This document shows positions 38,253-47,872 of a stretch of DNA of 64,000 nucleotides, one piece after another. The translations under genes were made by a program, and so were the position numbers. The stretch lies in NCBI GenBank assembly GCA_018302985.1, contig JAGVZA010000003.1, positions 44,426 through 108,425 on the forward strand, given 5' to 3'. The stretch's first letter is position 1, and every line of letters begins with the position of its first letter. The notes beneath the pieces were generated by a model. The model saw nothing but the letters and a program-made list of their open reading frames with translations, did not search any database and was not told the DNA's origin. The DNA is from Candidatus Woesearchaeota archaeon. Its GTDB lineage: Archaea > Nanobdellota > Nanobdellia > SCGC-AAA011-G17 > UBA489.

Positions 38253-39751
38253 GCATCGTGAAAAAATATCTCAATTTTATCAATGGCAAATGGACTCCTC
38301 CTACTACTGAAGAATATTATCCTGTGAAAAATCCTTACAACCAAGAAGTGTTAGCTACTGCTCCCCTGTCTACGGAAAAAGATGTGGATACTGCTGTCCA
38401 AGCTGCAAAAAAAGCATTTGAAAGTGACGTGTGGAGCAAGAAAACTCCTGCAGAACGCGCTCTCTGTTTATTAAAACTAGCAGACTTAGTAGAACAGCAT
38501 GCAGAACGACTTGCAAAACTAGAAGCGCAAGATGTAGGCAAGACTTTGAAGTATGCTCAAGATTCTGATCTTCCTTTTATCATTGATAATTTACGTTTCT
38601 TTGCTGGTGCTGCCCGCAACTTGGAAGGAAAAAGCGCATCAGACTATTCTGGCATGGGCATGAGTTTTATTAGAAGAGAACCGATTGGTGTAGTTGCTGC
38701 TATTGTTCCCTGGAATTATCCTTTGTATATTGCTGTTTGGAAATTAGCTCCTGCATTAGCTGCTGGCAATTGTATTGTTATCAAACCTGCCTCTATAACT
38801 CCTTTAACTTTATTAGAATTTGCTGACTTAACTTTACAAGCTGGCATTCCTGCTGGAGTCTTTAATGTTGTTGTTGGTTCTGGGAATGTAGTTGGCGATG
38901 CTTTGATGAAACATCCTGACGTTGACATGATTACTTTTACTGGTGATACAGCAACAGGCAAGAAAATATTACATGAAAGTGGAAGTGTCAAACATTTTGA
39001 ATTAGAATTGGGTGGAAAAGCTCCGATGATTGTGTTGAAAGATGCTGACTTAGATATGGCAGCACAAGGTGCGGTTGTTGGTGGCTTCTGGAATTCTGGA
39101 CAAGATTGCACTGCTGTTACTCGAGTGTATGTTCATAACTCACAGTTTAAACTTTTTGTTCAGAAAATGGTCAGCTTAACTAAAAAAATAAGATTGGGAG
39201 ACCCGTTAGCAAAACATGTTGATATGGGTCCCTTAGTTTCTGCAAAACAATTGGAACGAGTAGAAAGTTATGTTGCTTTGGCAAAAAAAGAAGGTGGAAA
39301 GATAGCATGTGGCGGTAAAAGACCCAGTGATAAAAAATTAGCAGCTGGTTATTTTTATGAGCCTACTCTTCTCACAGGCATTAAACAATCTAGCAAAGTA
39401 AGCCAGGAAGAAATTTTTGGACCAGTTATAGCAATTTATCCTTATACTAATTATCCAGAGGCTTTGGAAAAAGCAAATGGTGTTGTTTATGGACTAGCAG
39501 CATCTGTATATGGCATGAATATTTATGATTGTATGGAGATGGCTAAGCATCTTAATTTTGGTACGGTCTGGATCAATGAACATGGTGTACTCGCTTCTGA
39601 AACTCCTCATGGCGGCTTCAAACAAAGCGGCTTTGGCAAAGACTTGAGCATGTATTCATTTGAGGAATATACGAGAATTAAGCATATTTACATAGATAGC
39701 ACTAGACAAAAACAAAGATCCTGGCACTATACTGTGTATGGTGATAAATAA
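38249..39751 (+). CDS. Aldehyde dehydrogenase (betaine-aldehyde DH-like); start may be GTG at 38258
   Basis: VPWNYPLYIAVWK, FELELGGKAPMIVLKDAD, NSGQDCTAVTRVYV. Confidence 0.88.
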   Translation: MSIVKKYLNFINGKWTPPTTEEYYPVKNPYNQEVLATAPLSTEKDVDTAVQAAKKAFESDVWSKKTPAERALCLLKLADLVEQHAERLAKLEAQDVGKTLKYAQDSDLPFIIDNLRFFAGAARNLEGKSASDYSGMGMSFIRREPIGVVAAIVPWNYPLYIAVWKLAPALAAGNCIVIKPASITPLTLLEFADLTLQAGIPAGVFNVVVGSGNVVGDALMKHPDVDMITFTGDTATGKKILHESGSVKHFELELGGKAPMIVLKDADLDMAAQGAVVGGFWNSGQDCTAVTRVYVHNSQFKLFVQKMVSLTKKIRLGDPLAKHVDMGPLVSAKQLERVESYVALAKKEGGKIACGGKRPSDKKLAAGYFYEPTLLTGIKQSSKVSQEEIFGPVIAIYPYTNYPEALEKANGVVYGLAASVYGMNIYDCMEMAKHLNFGTVWINEHGVLASETPHGGFKQSGFGKDLSMYSFEEYTRIKHIYIDSTRQKQRSWHYTVYGDK

Positions 39752-41080
39752 ATGCCTGATGATTTTCGTTATAAAAACTCGATGAAATTATTTCGGGAAG
39801 CATCACATTTCTTACCGGGAGGATCAAATTCTAGTCCTCGTTTATGGAGGGGAGTTTGTCCTTCAAACATGCCTTGCGCTATTTTTGCTGAAAAAGCTAA
39901 GGGAGCTTATATCTGGGATGTGGATGGGAATAAATATATTGACTATCGCTTAGGTTTTGGACCAGTTCTTTTAGGACATAGTCATCCTGCTGTCAGAAAA
40001 GCAGTGCACCGCGCAGAAAAACGCGGACAAATTTTTGCTTTGAACAATGAATTGGAAATTACCGTAGCTAAAAAAATTATCAGCATGATTCCTTGCGCTG
40101 AAAAAGTTAGATTTGCAAATTCAGGAACTGAAGCTACTATGGCAACTGTTCGAGTGGCTAGAGGATATACTAAAAAAGACAAGATTGTTAAATTTGCTGG
40201 ACATTATCACGGGACTAATGACTACTTACTCTTTTCTACAGAACCTCCTTTTGGCTGGCCAACTTCAAGACCTTTAGCTTCTTCTTTAGGCATTCCTCAT
40301 TTACTGAAAGATTTAATTATCATAGAAGAATGGAATAATTTTCAGAGCATAGAACAAACTTTAAGAAAACATCATAAAGAAATTGCAGCAATTATCTGCG
40401 AACCTGTCATGGGTAATGCAACTGTTATTCCTCCTGCAGCTGGTTATTTACGTCATCTCAGAGAATTATGTGATAGGTATGATGTGCTTTTAATTTTTGA
40501 TGAAGTAAAAACTGGTTTTAGATTAGCACCTGGAGGAGCACAACAATATTTCAAAGTCACTCCAGATCTAGCAGCGTTTGCAAAGTCTTTGGGTAATGGT
40601 TATCCTATTGCAGCTATAGCTGGACAAGCTCACTTTATGGATATTATTGGAGCAAAAAAAGTCTATCATGGTGGTACTTATTCTAGTAATCCTATTTCTT
40701 TAACTGCAGCAAGCGCTACTTTGGATATTCTGAGAAAAGGTGATGTCTATGAAAAAATTGGCAGCTATGGTAGTCGTATGATTCAAGGCATTGCTAAACT
40801 CTTTAGAGATTATAAAATTCCAGGACTAGTTCAAGGCTTTCCAGGCATGTTTCAATTTTTGTTTATTGATCATGATGTGAAAACGTATAATGATTTGAAG
40901 GATGCAGACATGCAACAATTTGCTACCTTACATACTCATCTTTTACAACATGGTGTTATGCTTGATGAAGACAATGAAGAGCCTATTTTTATTAGTGCGA
41001 GTCATTCTAACAACGATCTCCATCATACTTTAGAAGCAATAGCACATGGCTTTAGCCAGATGAATTTAAAACGTCGTTAA
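39752..41080 (+). CDS. Class III aminotransferase (glutamate-1-semialdehyde aminomutase-like)
   Basis: LPGGSNSSPRLWRG, FANSGTEATMATVRVARGYT, LIFDEVKTGFRLAPGG, AFAKSLGNGYPIAAIAG. Confidence 0.85.
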   Translation: MPDDFRYKNSMKLFREASHFLPGGSNSSPRLWRGVCPSNMPCAIFAEKAKGAYIWDVDGNKYIDYRLGFGPVLLGHSHPAVRKAVHRAEKRGQIFALNNELEITVAKKIISMIPCAEKVRFANSGTEATMATVRVARGYTKKDKIVKFAGHYHGTNDYLLFSTEPPFGWPTSRPLASSLGIPHLLKDLIIIEEWNNFQSIEQTLRKHHKEIAAIICEPVMGNATVIPPAAGYLRHLRELCDRYDVLLIFDEVKTGFRLAPGGAQQYFKVTPDLAAFAKSLGNGYPIAAIAGQAHFMDIIGAKKVYHGGTYSSNPISLTAASATLDILRKGDVYEKIGSYGSRMIQGIAKLFRDYKIPGLVQGFPGMFQFLFIDHDVKTYNDLKDADMQQFATLHTHLLQHGVMLDEDNEEPIFISASHSNNDLHHTLEAIAHGFSQMNLKRR

Positions 41081-42075
41081 CTTGGGGGATTTGTGTTATT
41101 TGTCGAACCAAATATTCTTACTCCACCAGGCATTAAAATCTCACCTTCTCCTCTTCCACGCTCACCAAAAACTTTTATCAAGGAGCCTTCTGGAGAATAT
41201 ATCTTTACTCTATTATTTTGTGTATCTGCTATTATTAACTTATCATTTATAATCCATATTTTACTTTGAAAACGAAATTCTTCCTCTTCTTTTCCATAGG
41301 TTCCAAATTGATTTGTGAGATTACCTTGCAGGTCATACACATTCATACGATGATTTCTTGTGTCTGCAACATAGACTGCATCTTGATAGGTTGCAATTCC
41401 AAATGGAAATCTTAGACCATATTCTTCACTACTATAAGTTCCCCATTTTAATGTGAAATTTCCATTATGATCGAATACTTGGATACGACTATTATCAGTA
41501 TCTACAACAAAAATACCTCGTTCATTAATTGCTATGTCTGAAGGATAACGAAATTCACCATCTTTCTTTCCTCTTTTACCAAAAGAACTTACATAGTCTC
41601 CTTCTAGTGTAAATATATCAATTTCTGTATTGTAAGTGTCAGTAATGTAGACTTTATTTTCATACATTTCAATACCTAAAGGATACTTTAATTGTCCTTT
41701 TCCAAATGTAGCAATATAATTTCCTTCTTTATCAAAGACTTGTATTCTGTTATTTCCTTTGTCTAAGACGTATACCTTGTTCTCTTTAACAGCTACATCT
41801 GTAGGCATTAATACTTGTCCTTCTCCTCTTCCTTTTTTACCTATGGTCTTAACATAGTTTCCTTCAAGATCAAATACTTGAACACGACTATTGTACGTGT
41901 CTGGAATGTAAATATGCTGTTGTTCTGGAGCTTTTACTTCAATAACTTCTTGTTCTACTACTGGCTGTTGTTGTTCGATAACTACTTCTTGTTCTTTTTC
42001 TTTGAATACTACTATTAGTATGATCACTAAAATAATCACTGCTCCAATAAGTATTTCTTTTTTGGGTTTGACCAT
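41077..42075 (-). CDS. Membrane-anchored NHL-repeat beta-propeller protein
   Basis: N-term TM; six repeats of type (V/I)xDTxNxRIQVFDxxGN. Confidence 0.88.
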   Translation of the reverse strand: MVKPKKEILIGAVIILVIILIVVFKEKEQEVVIEQQQPVVEQEVIEVKAPEQQHIYIPDTYNSRVQVFDLEGNYVKTIGKKGRGEGQVLMPTDVAVKENKVYVLDKGNNRIQVFDKEGNYIATFGKGQLKYPLGIEMYENKVYITDTYNTEIDIFTLEGDYVSSFGKRGKKDGEFRYPSDIAINERGIFVVDTDNSRIQVFDHNGNFTLKWGTYSSEEYGLRFPFGIATYQDAVYVADTRNHRMNVYDLQGNLTNQFGTYGKEEEEFRFQSKIWIINDKLIIADTQNNRVKIYSPEGSLIKVFGERGRGEGEILMPGGVRIFGSTNNTNPPS

Positions 42076-42181
42076 GGTATAACTAATCTCTATTAGCTTG
42101 TTTCCTTTATAATCCTTTCTTAAAGTTTAACACCTCTTTCTAAACACAAACCTTAAAATTACCTAAATTCAAATCTTTTTT

Positions 42182-42817
42182 ATGAACCGTATTGCAGTTA
42201 TTCAGAAACTCTTGGACAAAATCCACGGAAAATTCTATGTTGAAATAGGTGTAGACAAAGGAGAGAGTTTTCTTCCCATACAAATCAATAAGAAAGTTGG
42301 TGTGGACCCTCAACCAAAGTTCAATGATCCTAGAATCTATACTATGACCAGTGATGATTTTTTTAAGAGTTATCCACAAAAGCTTCCAGACCAAAAGATT
42401 GATGTTTGCTTTATTGATGGTATGCATACTCATGCACAGGCCTTGCAGGATTTTAACCATGCTTTCGAACACTTAAGCGAAAAAGGCTTTATCGTCATGC
42501 ATGATTGTAGTCCTCCTCTGGCTGCAGCTGCTGATCCTGCAAATAGCCATTATCCAGAAAAAGGATGGATGTGGTGCGGAGATGTGTGGAAGGCTATAGT
42601 CCATCTTCGATCTACCAGAGATGATTTGCATATTTTTGTCCTTAATGCTGATTATGGCATTGGCGTTATTACCAGAGGAAAACCAGAGAACAGGCTCCAG
42701 TTTACAGCACAAGAAATTCAACAGATGACTTATGCTGATTTATCGAACAATAGAAAGGAATTCCTCAACTTGAAAAACCCTGATTTCTTTGCATCTTTTC
42801 TTCAAGGAATTTCCTAA
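42182..42817 (+). CDS. Class I SAM methyltransferase (Methyltransf_24-like)
   Basis: FYVEIGVDKGESF, IDVCFIDGMHTHAQALQDF, GFIVMHDCSPP. Confidence 0.75.
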   Translation: MNRIAVIQKLLDKIHGKFYVEIGVDKGESFLPIQINKKVGVDPQPKFNDPRIYTMTSDDFFKSYPQKLPDQKIDVCFIDGMHTHAQALQDFNHAFEHLSEKGFIVMHDCSPPLAAAADPANSHYPEKGWMWCGDVWKAIVHLRSTRDDLHIFVLNADYGIGVITRGKPENRLQFTAQEIQQMTYADLSNNRKEFLNLKNPDFFASFLQGIS

Positions 42818-42876
42818 ACAGAAGATTTATAATTGGTCAAACTACCTCTTTAATTATTATCTTACGGGGGTAACCT

Positions 42877-42996
42877 ATGAAACCAACTAAAAAACCAGAA
42901 GCTAAAATGCAAATGAAAGAACATGTGTGTGCTTGCGGTTCAGGCATGCAAAAAGAAAACTGCTGTGGCGCAGGCGGCTGTTGCGGCGGTCATTAA
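42877..42996 (+). CDS. 39-aa SEC-C motif microprotein
   Basis: MKPTKKPEAKMQMKEHVCACGSGMQKENCCGAGGCCGGH*; matches CxCGSGx5CCG; TATA-like TTTATAAT at 42826. Confidence 0.75.
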   Translation: MKPTKKPEAKMQMKEHVCACGSGMQKENCCGAGGCCGGH

Positions 42997-43009
42997 TTTT
43001 TTCTTTATT

Positions 43010-43279
43010 TTAAACGTTATCGTCCTTTCTTAGTTCTGTATCTTGGATAAGAGGGAACTTCTTTCTGTCTTCAATTTTAGATGCCCCAATTCCAACACAT
43101 TCATTGTCAACATGAAAAAATTCGAGATTGACTCCTAAGTCTACTTTCTCGTTCATTTCCTTCTCAAGTGTAGCAACTTCCTCACTAAATCTTTTTTCCT
43201 TTTCCCAATAGTTCTTCCAAAACGGTCTTAATTTCTCAATTATTTTCTCTTTATTATTTAATCTTGGTTCTTTCATCAA
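43010..43279 (-). CDS. Hypothetical protein
   Basis: ORF only. Confidence 0.45.
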   Translation of the reverse strand: MMKEPRLNNKEKIIEKLRPFWKNYWEKEKRFSEEVATLEKEMNEKVDLGVNLEFFHVDNECVGIGASKIEDRKKFPLIQDTELRKDDNV

Positions 43280-43424
43280 TTTTACTTATACTTCTTATCC
43301 TTTAAAGTTTACTATTCCTCTCTTCTTCCAATCTTATATGGCTATAATTATCATTTTTGATAACTATCTCTAGTCATATTTTATTAGCTTCTTCCATTTA
43401 TTCTTTCTACATTTAGAGAAAAAA

Positions 43425-43519
43425 CGGATCCGGGAGGATTTGAACCCCCGACCCCAAACTTAGGACGCCTGCACTAGAATCTTTCTATTTGTGCTCTATC
43501 CAAGCTGAGCTACGGACCC
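43425..43519 (-). tRNA. tRNA-Arg(CCT) with 20-nt intron at non-canonical anticodon-stem position
   Basis: Acceptor GGGTCCG/CGGATCC+G; D arm GCTC..GAGC; T arm GGGGG-TTCAAAT-CCTCC; removing 43468-43487 gives CAAAC-GTCCTAA-GTTTG and a 75-nt tRNA. Confidence 0.85.
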
Positions 43520-43625
43520 TCTCTTTGAACTTCTTAGCAACTTTCCATAGCACATCAAACTTTCTTTTATGTGTTTGGGCATTCTATCTTAGATCCTGAA
43601 TTCAGAGTTTTATGTTTAGACTCTT

Positions 43626-45410
43626 TTATACTTTCACTTCGACTTCTCTGCCACCACTAATAGCGTCCATGACATGTCTGCCTAAATTGCTTTTCTTGTG
43701 AATTTTAATTTCACCTTTCTTGGAACTGAATGCAGACAAAATGAATTTTCCATCTGCCCAGATTTCTACATCACGACCAGGTTCAGCATAGAAGATGATG
43801 TGATTTTTATCCTCTTCATAGTCTGTCTTGGTGCGTCTTTTCTCTTTTTTTAATTCTAGGACTTCAATGGACATACCGAGACGCTCTTCTGTTTCGATAA
43901 TGTTTTTTCCTTTGGTTCCGATGACTTTAGCGATTTCATCTTCTGGTACATAGACTTTCACTTTGTTACTAGAGACTACATCCACTTTGACATCTGAAAC
44001 AAATTTCTTGAATTCACGAAGAATAGACTCTTCTGCTAGTTTTTTTATTCCAGAAGATTTTTCTGTGCCTTCAATAGGAATAACAACAGTTTGTTCACCA
44101 TAGCTGTAGATTTCAAATTCTAACTTGCCTGTTTCGAAGTCTGTGACATCGATGACGGGACGAGCTAGATCTGCTTCAGTCATGCCTGTTGGCACTTTGA
44201 CCATCATTTTCAATGAAAGGACTTTGTCGATCGCTCCCGCCTTGACATAGACAATAGTATCTACTACATTAGGAATCATACCTACATCCATACGTGTGAT
44301 GAATCTTTGGACAGCATCAATAGGCGAGGCTGCATGCAATACTCCAACCATTTCAGATCCTCCTAAACGGACATCAATGTACAATTGGAAGTCTGGGGTA
44401 TCTCGCATTTCATCGAAGATAATATTATCAGGACGAGACAAGAACAAAATATCATGAATTTCTTCACTGGAACTTAAGTTCTTACTGTACTGTGTCACTT
44501 CAGGCGGCATTTGCAGATCTCTTGGTGATTCAATTGTTTTTGTTACACGACCAAGCTCTACGAATTTTTCTCCTAATGCTTGCACTAGAGTACTTTTTCC
44601 TGATCCTGGTTCGCCAGCAACGACAATACCGCGAGATTTTTCATACAGACGTTCAGCAATTTTCTCTGACATCTTGTAATCTTTCAAGTGTAGCTTTTTG
44701 ATGGGCTTTACTACAGTAATTTCCCAGCCTTCTGCTACAGGTGGACGAACAATCACGATACGATAATCTTTGTATTGGACGATTGTGGATCCGCGACGAT
44801 CAATTTCAATCATAGACTCATAATCTACTCGAGATTTCTCGACGATTTCTTTTGCCATGTCTATCATGTGCTTTCGTGTGAATTTTTCATCATTGATTTT
44901 TTCGAGTTTCCAGTCTCCTGGCTTCCCTCGTTTTCCTAAGGGATGACAATTTTCTTTCAAGTGAATACTCATAGTGTGCTCATCGAAGTAGGATTCTATT
45001 TGTAGTTTCTCTACCGGGATGCGCAAGCGGTAATACTTTACTTCCATGCCGAAAGCTTTCGCTGATTCAGCTTGAACAAAGTCCGCTGTAATGAGGATTG
45101 CGTTCTCTTGGAATGCAATGTCTCTGATTCCAGCATCTATTTCGCCAGCTTTGGCAAACTTGATTTGGGTTTCATTAGGTCTATGACCCATGAATTGGAT
45201 AGTAATATCCTTTCCTTTGAGTTTTTGCAGCTCTTGGAGCTCTTCTAAGCCTAAAAGGCCAATTTCTTTGCCTCTGTTAGCTTGCGCTTCTAGTTCTGCG
45301 ACTACCGCATTAGGAACAATAATTGTACCCTTTATTTCTTTATTTTTGATTAATTTGGATACCATCTTTTCGATTACGATAGAGGTATCAACGACATATT
45401 TATTTGTCAT
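43626..45410 (-). CDS. PIN domain - PilT/VirB11-like ATPase - KH domain protein (archaeal PINA-like)
   Basis: N-term YVVDTSIVIEKM; GIVVAGEPGSGKSTLVQALGE; VPEDEIAKVIGTKGKNIIETEERLGMSIEV. Confidence 0.92.
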   Translation of the reverse strand: MTNKYVVDTSIVIEKMVSKLIKNKEIKGTIIVPNAVVAELEAQANRGKEIGLLGLEELQELQKLKGKDITIQFMGHRPNETQIKFAKAGEIDAGIRDIAFQENAILITADFVQAESAKAFGMEVKYYRLRIPVEKLQIESYFDEHTMSIHLKENCHPLGKRGKPGDWKLEKINDEKFTRKHMIDMAKEIVEKSRVDYESMIEIDRRGSTIVQYKDYRIVIVRPPVAEGWEITVVKPIKKLHLKDYKMSEKIAERLYEKSRGIVVAGEPGSGKSTLVQALGEKFVELGRVTKTIESPRDLQMPPEVTQYSKNLSSSEEIHDILFLSRPDNIIFDEMRDTPDFQLYIDVRLGGSEMVGVLHAASPIDAVQRFITRMDVGMIPNVVDTIVYVKAGAIDKVLSLKMMVKVPTGMTEADLARPVIDVTDFETGKLEFEIYSYGEQTVVIPIEGTEKSSGIKKLAEESILREFKKFVSDVKVDVVSSNKVKVYVPEDEIAKVIGTKGKNIIETEERLGMSIEVLELKKEKRRTKTDYEEDKNHIIFYAEPGRDVEIWADGKFILSAFSSKKGEIKIHKKSNLGRHVMDAISGGREVEVKV

Positions 45411-45546
45411 ATTTTATTTCTCCATAAGGCTTTTATAGCCTTGATTGTATATATAATTAAGGTACTAGTTATCTAAGAAGACGTTCATACTTAATAGCTA
45501 GTACCTAGATTCTCTAGTATATAAATGTATCTGGTACTATTATTGA

Positions 45547-45572
45547 GTGGTGAAAAAGCAAAGATTTAAATA
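45547..45572 (+). promoter_or_regulatory. BRE/TATA promoter with shared upstream GTGGTGAAAA element (copy 1)
   Basis: GTGGTGAAAAAGCAAAGATTTAAATA. Confidence 0.65.
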
Positions 45573-45618
45573 CCCTCTATTGATAGAGAATATATCAAAT
45601 TCAAAGAGAAAACCAACT

Positions 45619-46035
45619 ATGACAGAACAGACAAGAACAAAACAAGACTTACAAACAAGAATTGAAGGAATTTTTACTATAGAAACATGGCGTGAGCAAC
45701 TTTGGAGTGTTAGAAGAGAGATCAGAACAACTCAAGGAGTTCTGTTAGGCGTTAATCATGGAGAACAACAATTTAGTTCAACAGCGAAATGGGTCCTTCG
45801 AAAAAAAGAAATACATGGAAGCGTATTGGAAATACAAACAGAACGAGGAACTGATCAAATTTTTATTCCAGTAAAAATACCTTTCACAGATGTACCAAAT
45901 ATCACGCAACAGCGAGTTAACTATTCTCGTTCAAGATGGAGTGCAGACCTCGAAGGCACAGAGGACACTTATATTCTAGAAATGTTAAGTGGTCCCTTAC
46001 TAGGACAGAAATATGAAGGAAAAGTTTTTGTATAA
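45619..46035 (+). CDS. Hypothetical protein (ORF-track start 45547 lies in the promoter)
   Basis: TATA-like TTTAAATA at 45565; ATGACAGAACAG start. Confidence 0.6.
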   Translation: MTEQTRTKQDLQTRIEGIFTIETWREQLWSVRREIRTTQGVLLGVNHGEQQFSSTAKWVLRKKEIHGSVLEIQTERGTDQIFIPVKIPFTDVPNITQQRVNYSRSRWSADLEGTEDTYILEMLSGPLLGQKYEGKVFV

Positions 46036-46125
46036 TCTAAGCTCTTCTTATTCTCTTTTTATCATTAGGCTCCTGAAAAAGCTATAGCATACGAAATATT
46101 CTGCATGTGACTGATTATATACCTC

Positions 46126-47763
46126 CTACTTTCTTTTTTTTATTAAGAAGTTCCCTAGCACTAAGACATCCATTTCAGTTTTCAAATAATCTGCAATAGC
46201 TTCTTCTGGACGATGGACCATGGGTTCACCTTGTAAGTTGAAACTAGTGTTAATAAGAACTGGTACTTTTGTTATTTTTTTAAATTCGTTGATTAACTCA
46301 TAATATTTTGGATTTTGCTGCCTGCTGACGGTTTGTGGACGAGCAGTTTTGTCAATATGAGTTGCTGCAGGAATATTGTCTTTTACTACTGAGAAATTCA
46401 TAGTCATAAAAGGACATCTATGATAGTCTTTGAGATATTGTGGACCTGCTTCTTCTAACAATGAGGGACAGAATGGACGCCAAGATTCACGATGTTTTAC
46501 TTTATTATTGATAATTTTTTTATTTTCTGCGCGTCTTGGATCGCCTAAGATACTTCTATTTCCTAGAGCACGAGGACCCCATTCATCTTTTCCCTGGAAC
46601 CAGCCGACAATTTTTCCCTTACTGAGCAATTCTGCAACTTCGCCAGTATCTGCTGTTTCATATTTGAGATTGTGTTTTTTGATTGCTGTTTTTATTTCTT
46701 CGTCAGTGAATTCATTCCCATAATAGATTTGATCTACTTGTTTTTGTGGCAATTGTCCAGTGAGTTCATGATATACTTTGTATGCCGCACCCAGAGCAAG
46801 ACCACCATCACCAGCATGGGGCTGAATAAACAGTTCATCTAACTTGAGATCAGATAATATCTTTCCATTAGCAACACAATTTAAGAAAAAACCTCCACTA
46901 AGAGCGAATTTCTTTACGCCATATTGATCTTTTAGATCTTGGCTTAATTGTAAGACTAGATTTTCTGCATGCATTTGCGCGCTTGCAGCAATATCTTCTT
47001 TCTTGACATTTTTTGTTACTTCTAGAATCTTACTATCAGGCATAAGTTGCAATTGATATCCTTTCATCTTTGTATAAAATCTAAAAAATCTTTCTGGTGT
47101 GTAAAACTTCAAATTTTTGTATGCAATTACTTTTTCAAATGTTTTAAGCAGCGTAGGTTTTCCATAAGGAGCTAAGCCCATTGTTTTTCCTTCACCCTCA
47201 TTACTTTCAAAACCACACAATAGAGTTGCCATACTGTAGAAAGATCCTAGTGAACTAAATCTATCATTCTGAGCAATATACTTTAACTCTTCATTCTCCC
47301 AAAGAGTACTGTAATAGGATTTTCCATCACCCCATCCATCAATACTTACACTCAAACATTTTTTAAAACCACTTTGCGCGATAGATGAAAACTGATGTGC
47401 AATATGATGCTCAATATATTTTACTGGACATTGTATGCCTAACTTTCTCAATATTTTTACTTCATTAATAGTAGTCCAAGGAGGGAGAAGTTTGAAGGGT
47501 CTCTTGTAAACTGCTACTTTTCTCCAATAAGCACTTGTGAATAACGTATTAAAATTTTTTACTGGACCGAACCATGCCAGAGCGACATACTCAATTTCTT
47601 CTGGCTTTACTCTTTTGAGCACTTCTTTGATGCTTTCTATTGGAAGACCAGCCTGATGTTTTATTCTAGTAATTCTTTCTTCTGTTATTGCATACTCTAT
47701 TTTATCATCTCTGAGCAAACATACAGATGCGTCATGTCCATAATTAATCCCTAAGATGTTCAT
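46126..47763 (-). CDS. Carbamoyltransferase (NodU/CmcH family)
   Basis: MNILGINYGHDASVCLLRDDKI, EERITRIKHQAGLP, WGPRALGNRSILGDPR, VLINTSFNLQGEPMV. Confidence 0.93.
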   Translation of the reverse strand: MNILGINYGHDASVCLLRDDKIEYAITEERITRIKHQAGLPIESIKEVLKRVKPEEIEYVALAWFGPVKNFNTLFTSAYWRKVAVYKRPFKLLPPWTTINEVKILRKLGIQCPVKYIEHHIAHQFSSIAQSGFKKCLSVSIDGWGDGKSYYSTLWENEELKYIAQNDRFSSLGSFYSMATLLCGFESNEGEGKTMGLAPYGKPTLLKTFEKVIAYKNLKFYTPERFFRFYTKMKGYQLQLMPDSKILEVTKNVKKEDIAASAQMHAENLVLQLSQDLKDQYGVKKFALSGGFFLNCVANGKILSDLKLDELFIQPHAGDGGLALGAAYKVYHELTGQLPQKQVDQIYYGNEFTDEEIKTAIKKHNLKYETADTGEVAELLSKGKIVGWFQGKDEWGPRALGNRSILGDPRRAENKKIINNKVKHRESWRPFCPSLLEEAGPQYLKDYHRCPFMTMNFSVVKDNIPAATHIDKTARPQTVSRQQNPKYYELINEFKKITKVPVLINTSFNLQGEPMVHRPEEAIADYLKTEMDVLVLGNFLIKKRK

Positions 47764-47872
47764 CTTCTTTCTTTTAGAGGCCTCTCTTTTAAATGATTTG
47801 TTCTTACTCTTCTCTTCTTTTTAATAAGAACATAATACAACATTTATAAACTCCTTTACATGCTCTTTTTGT

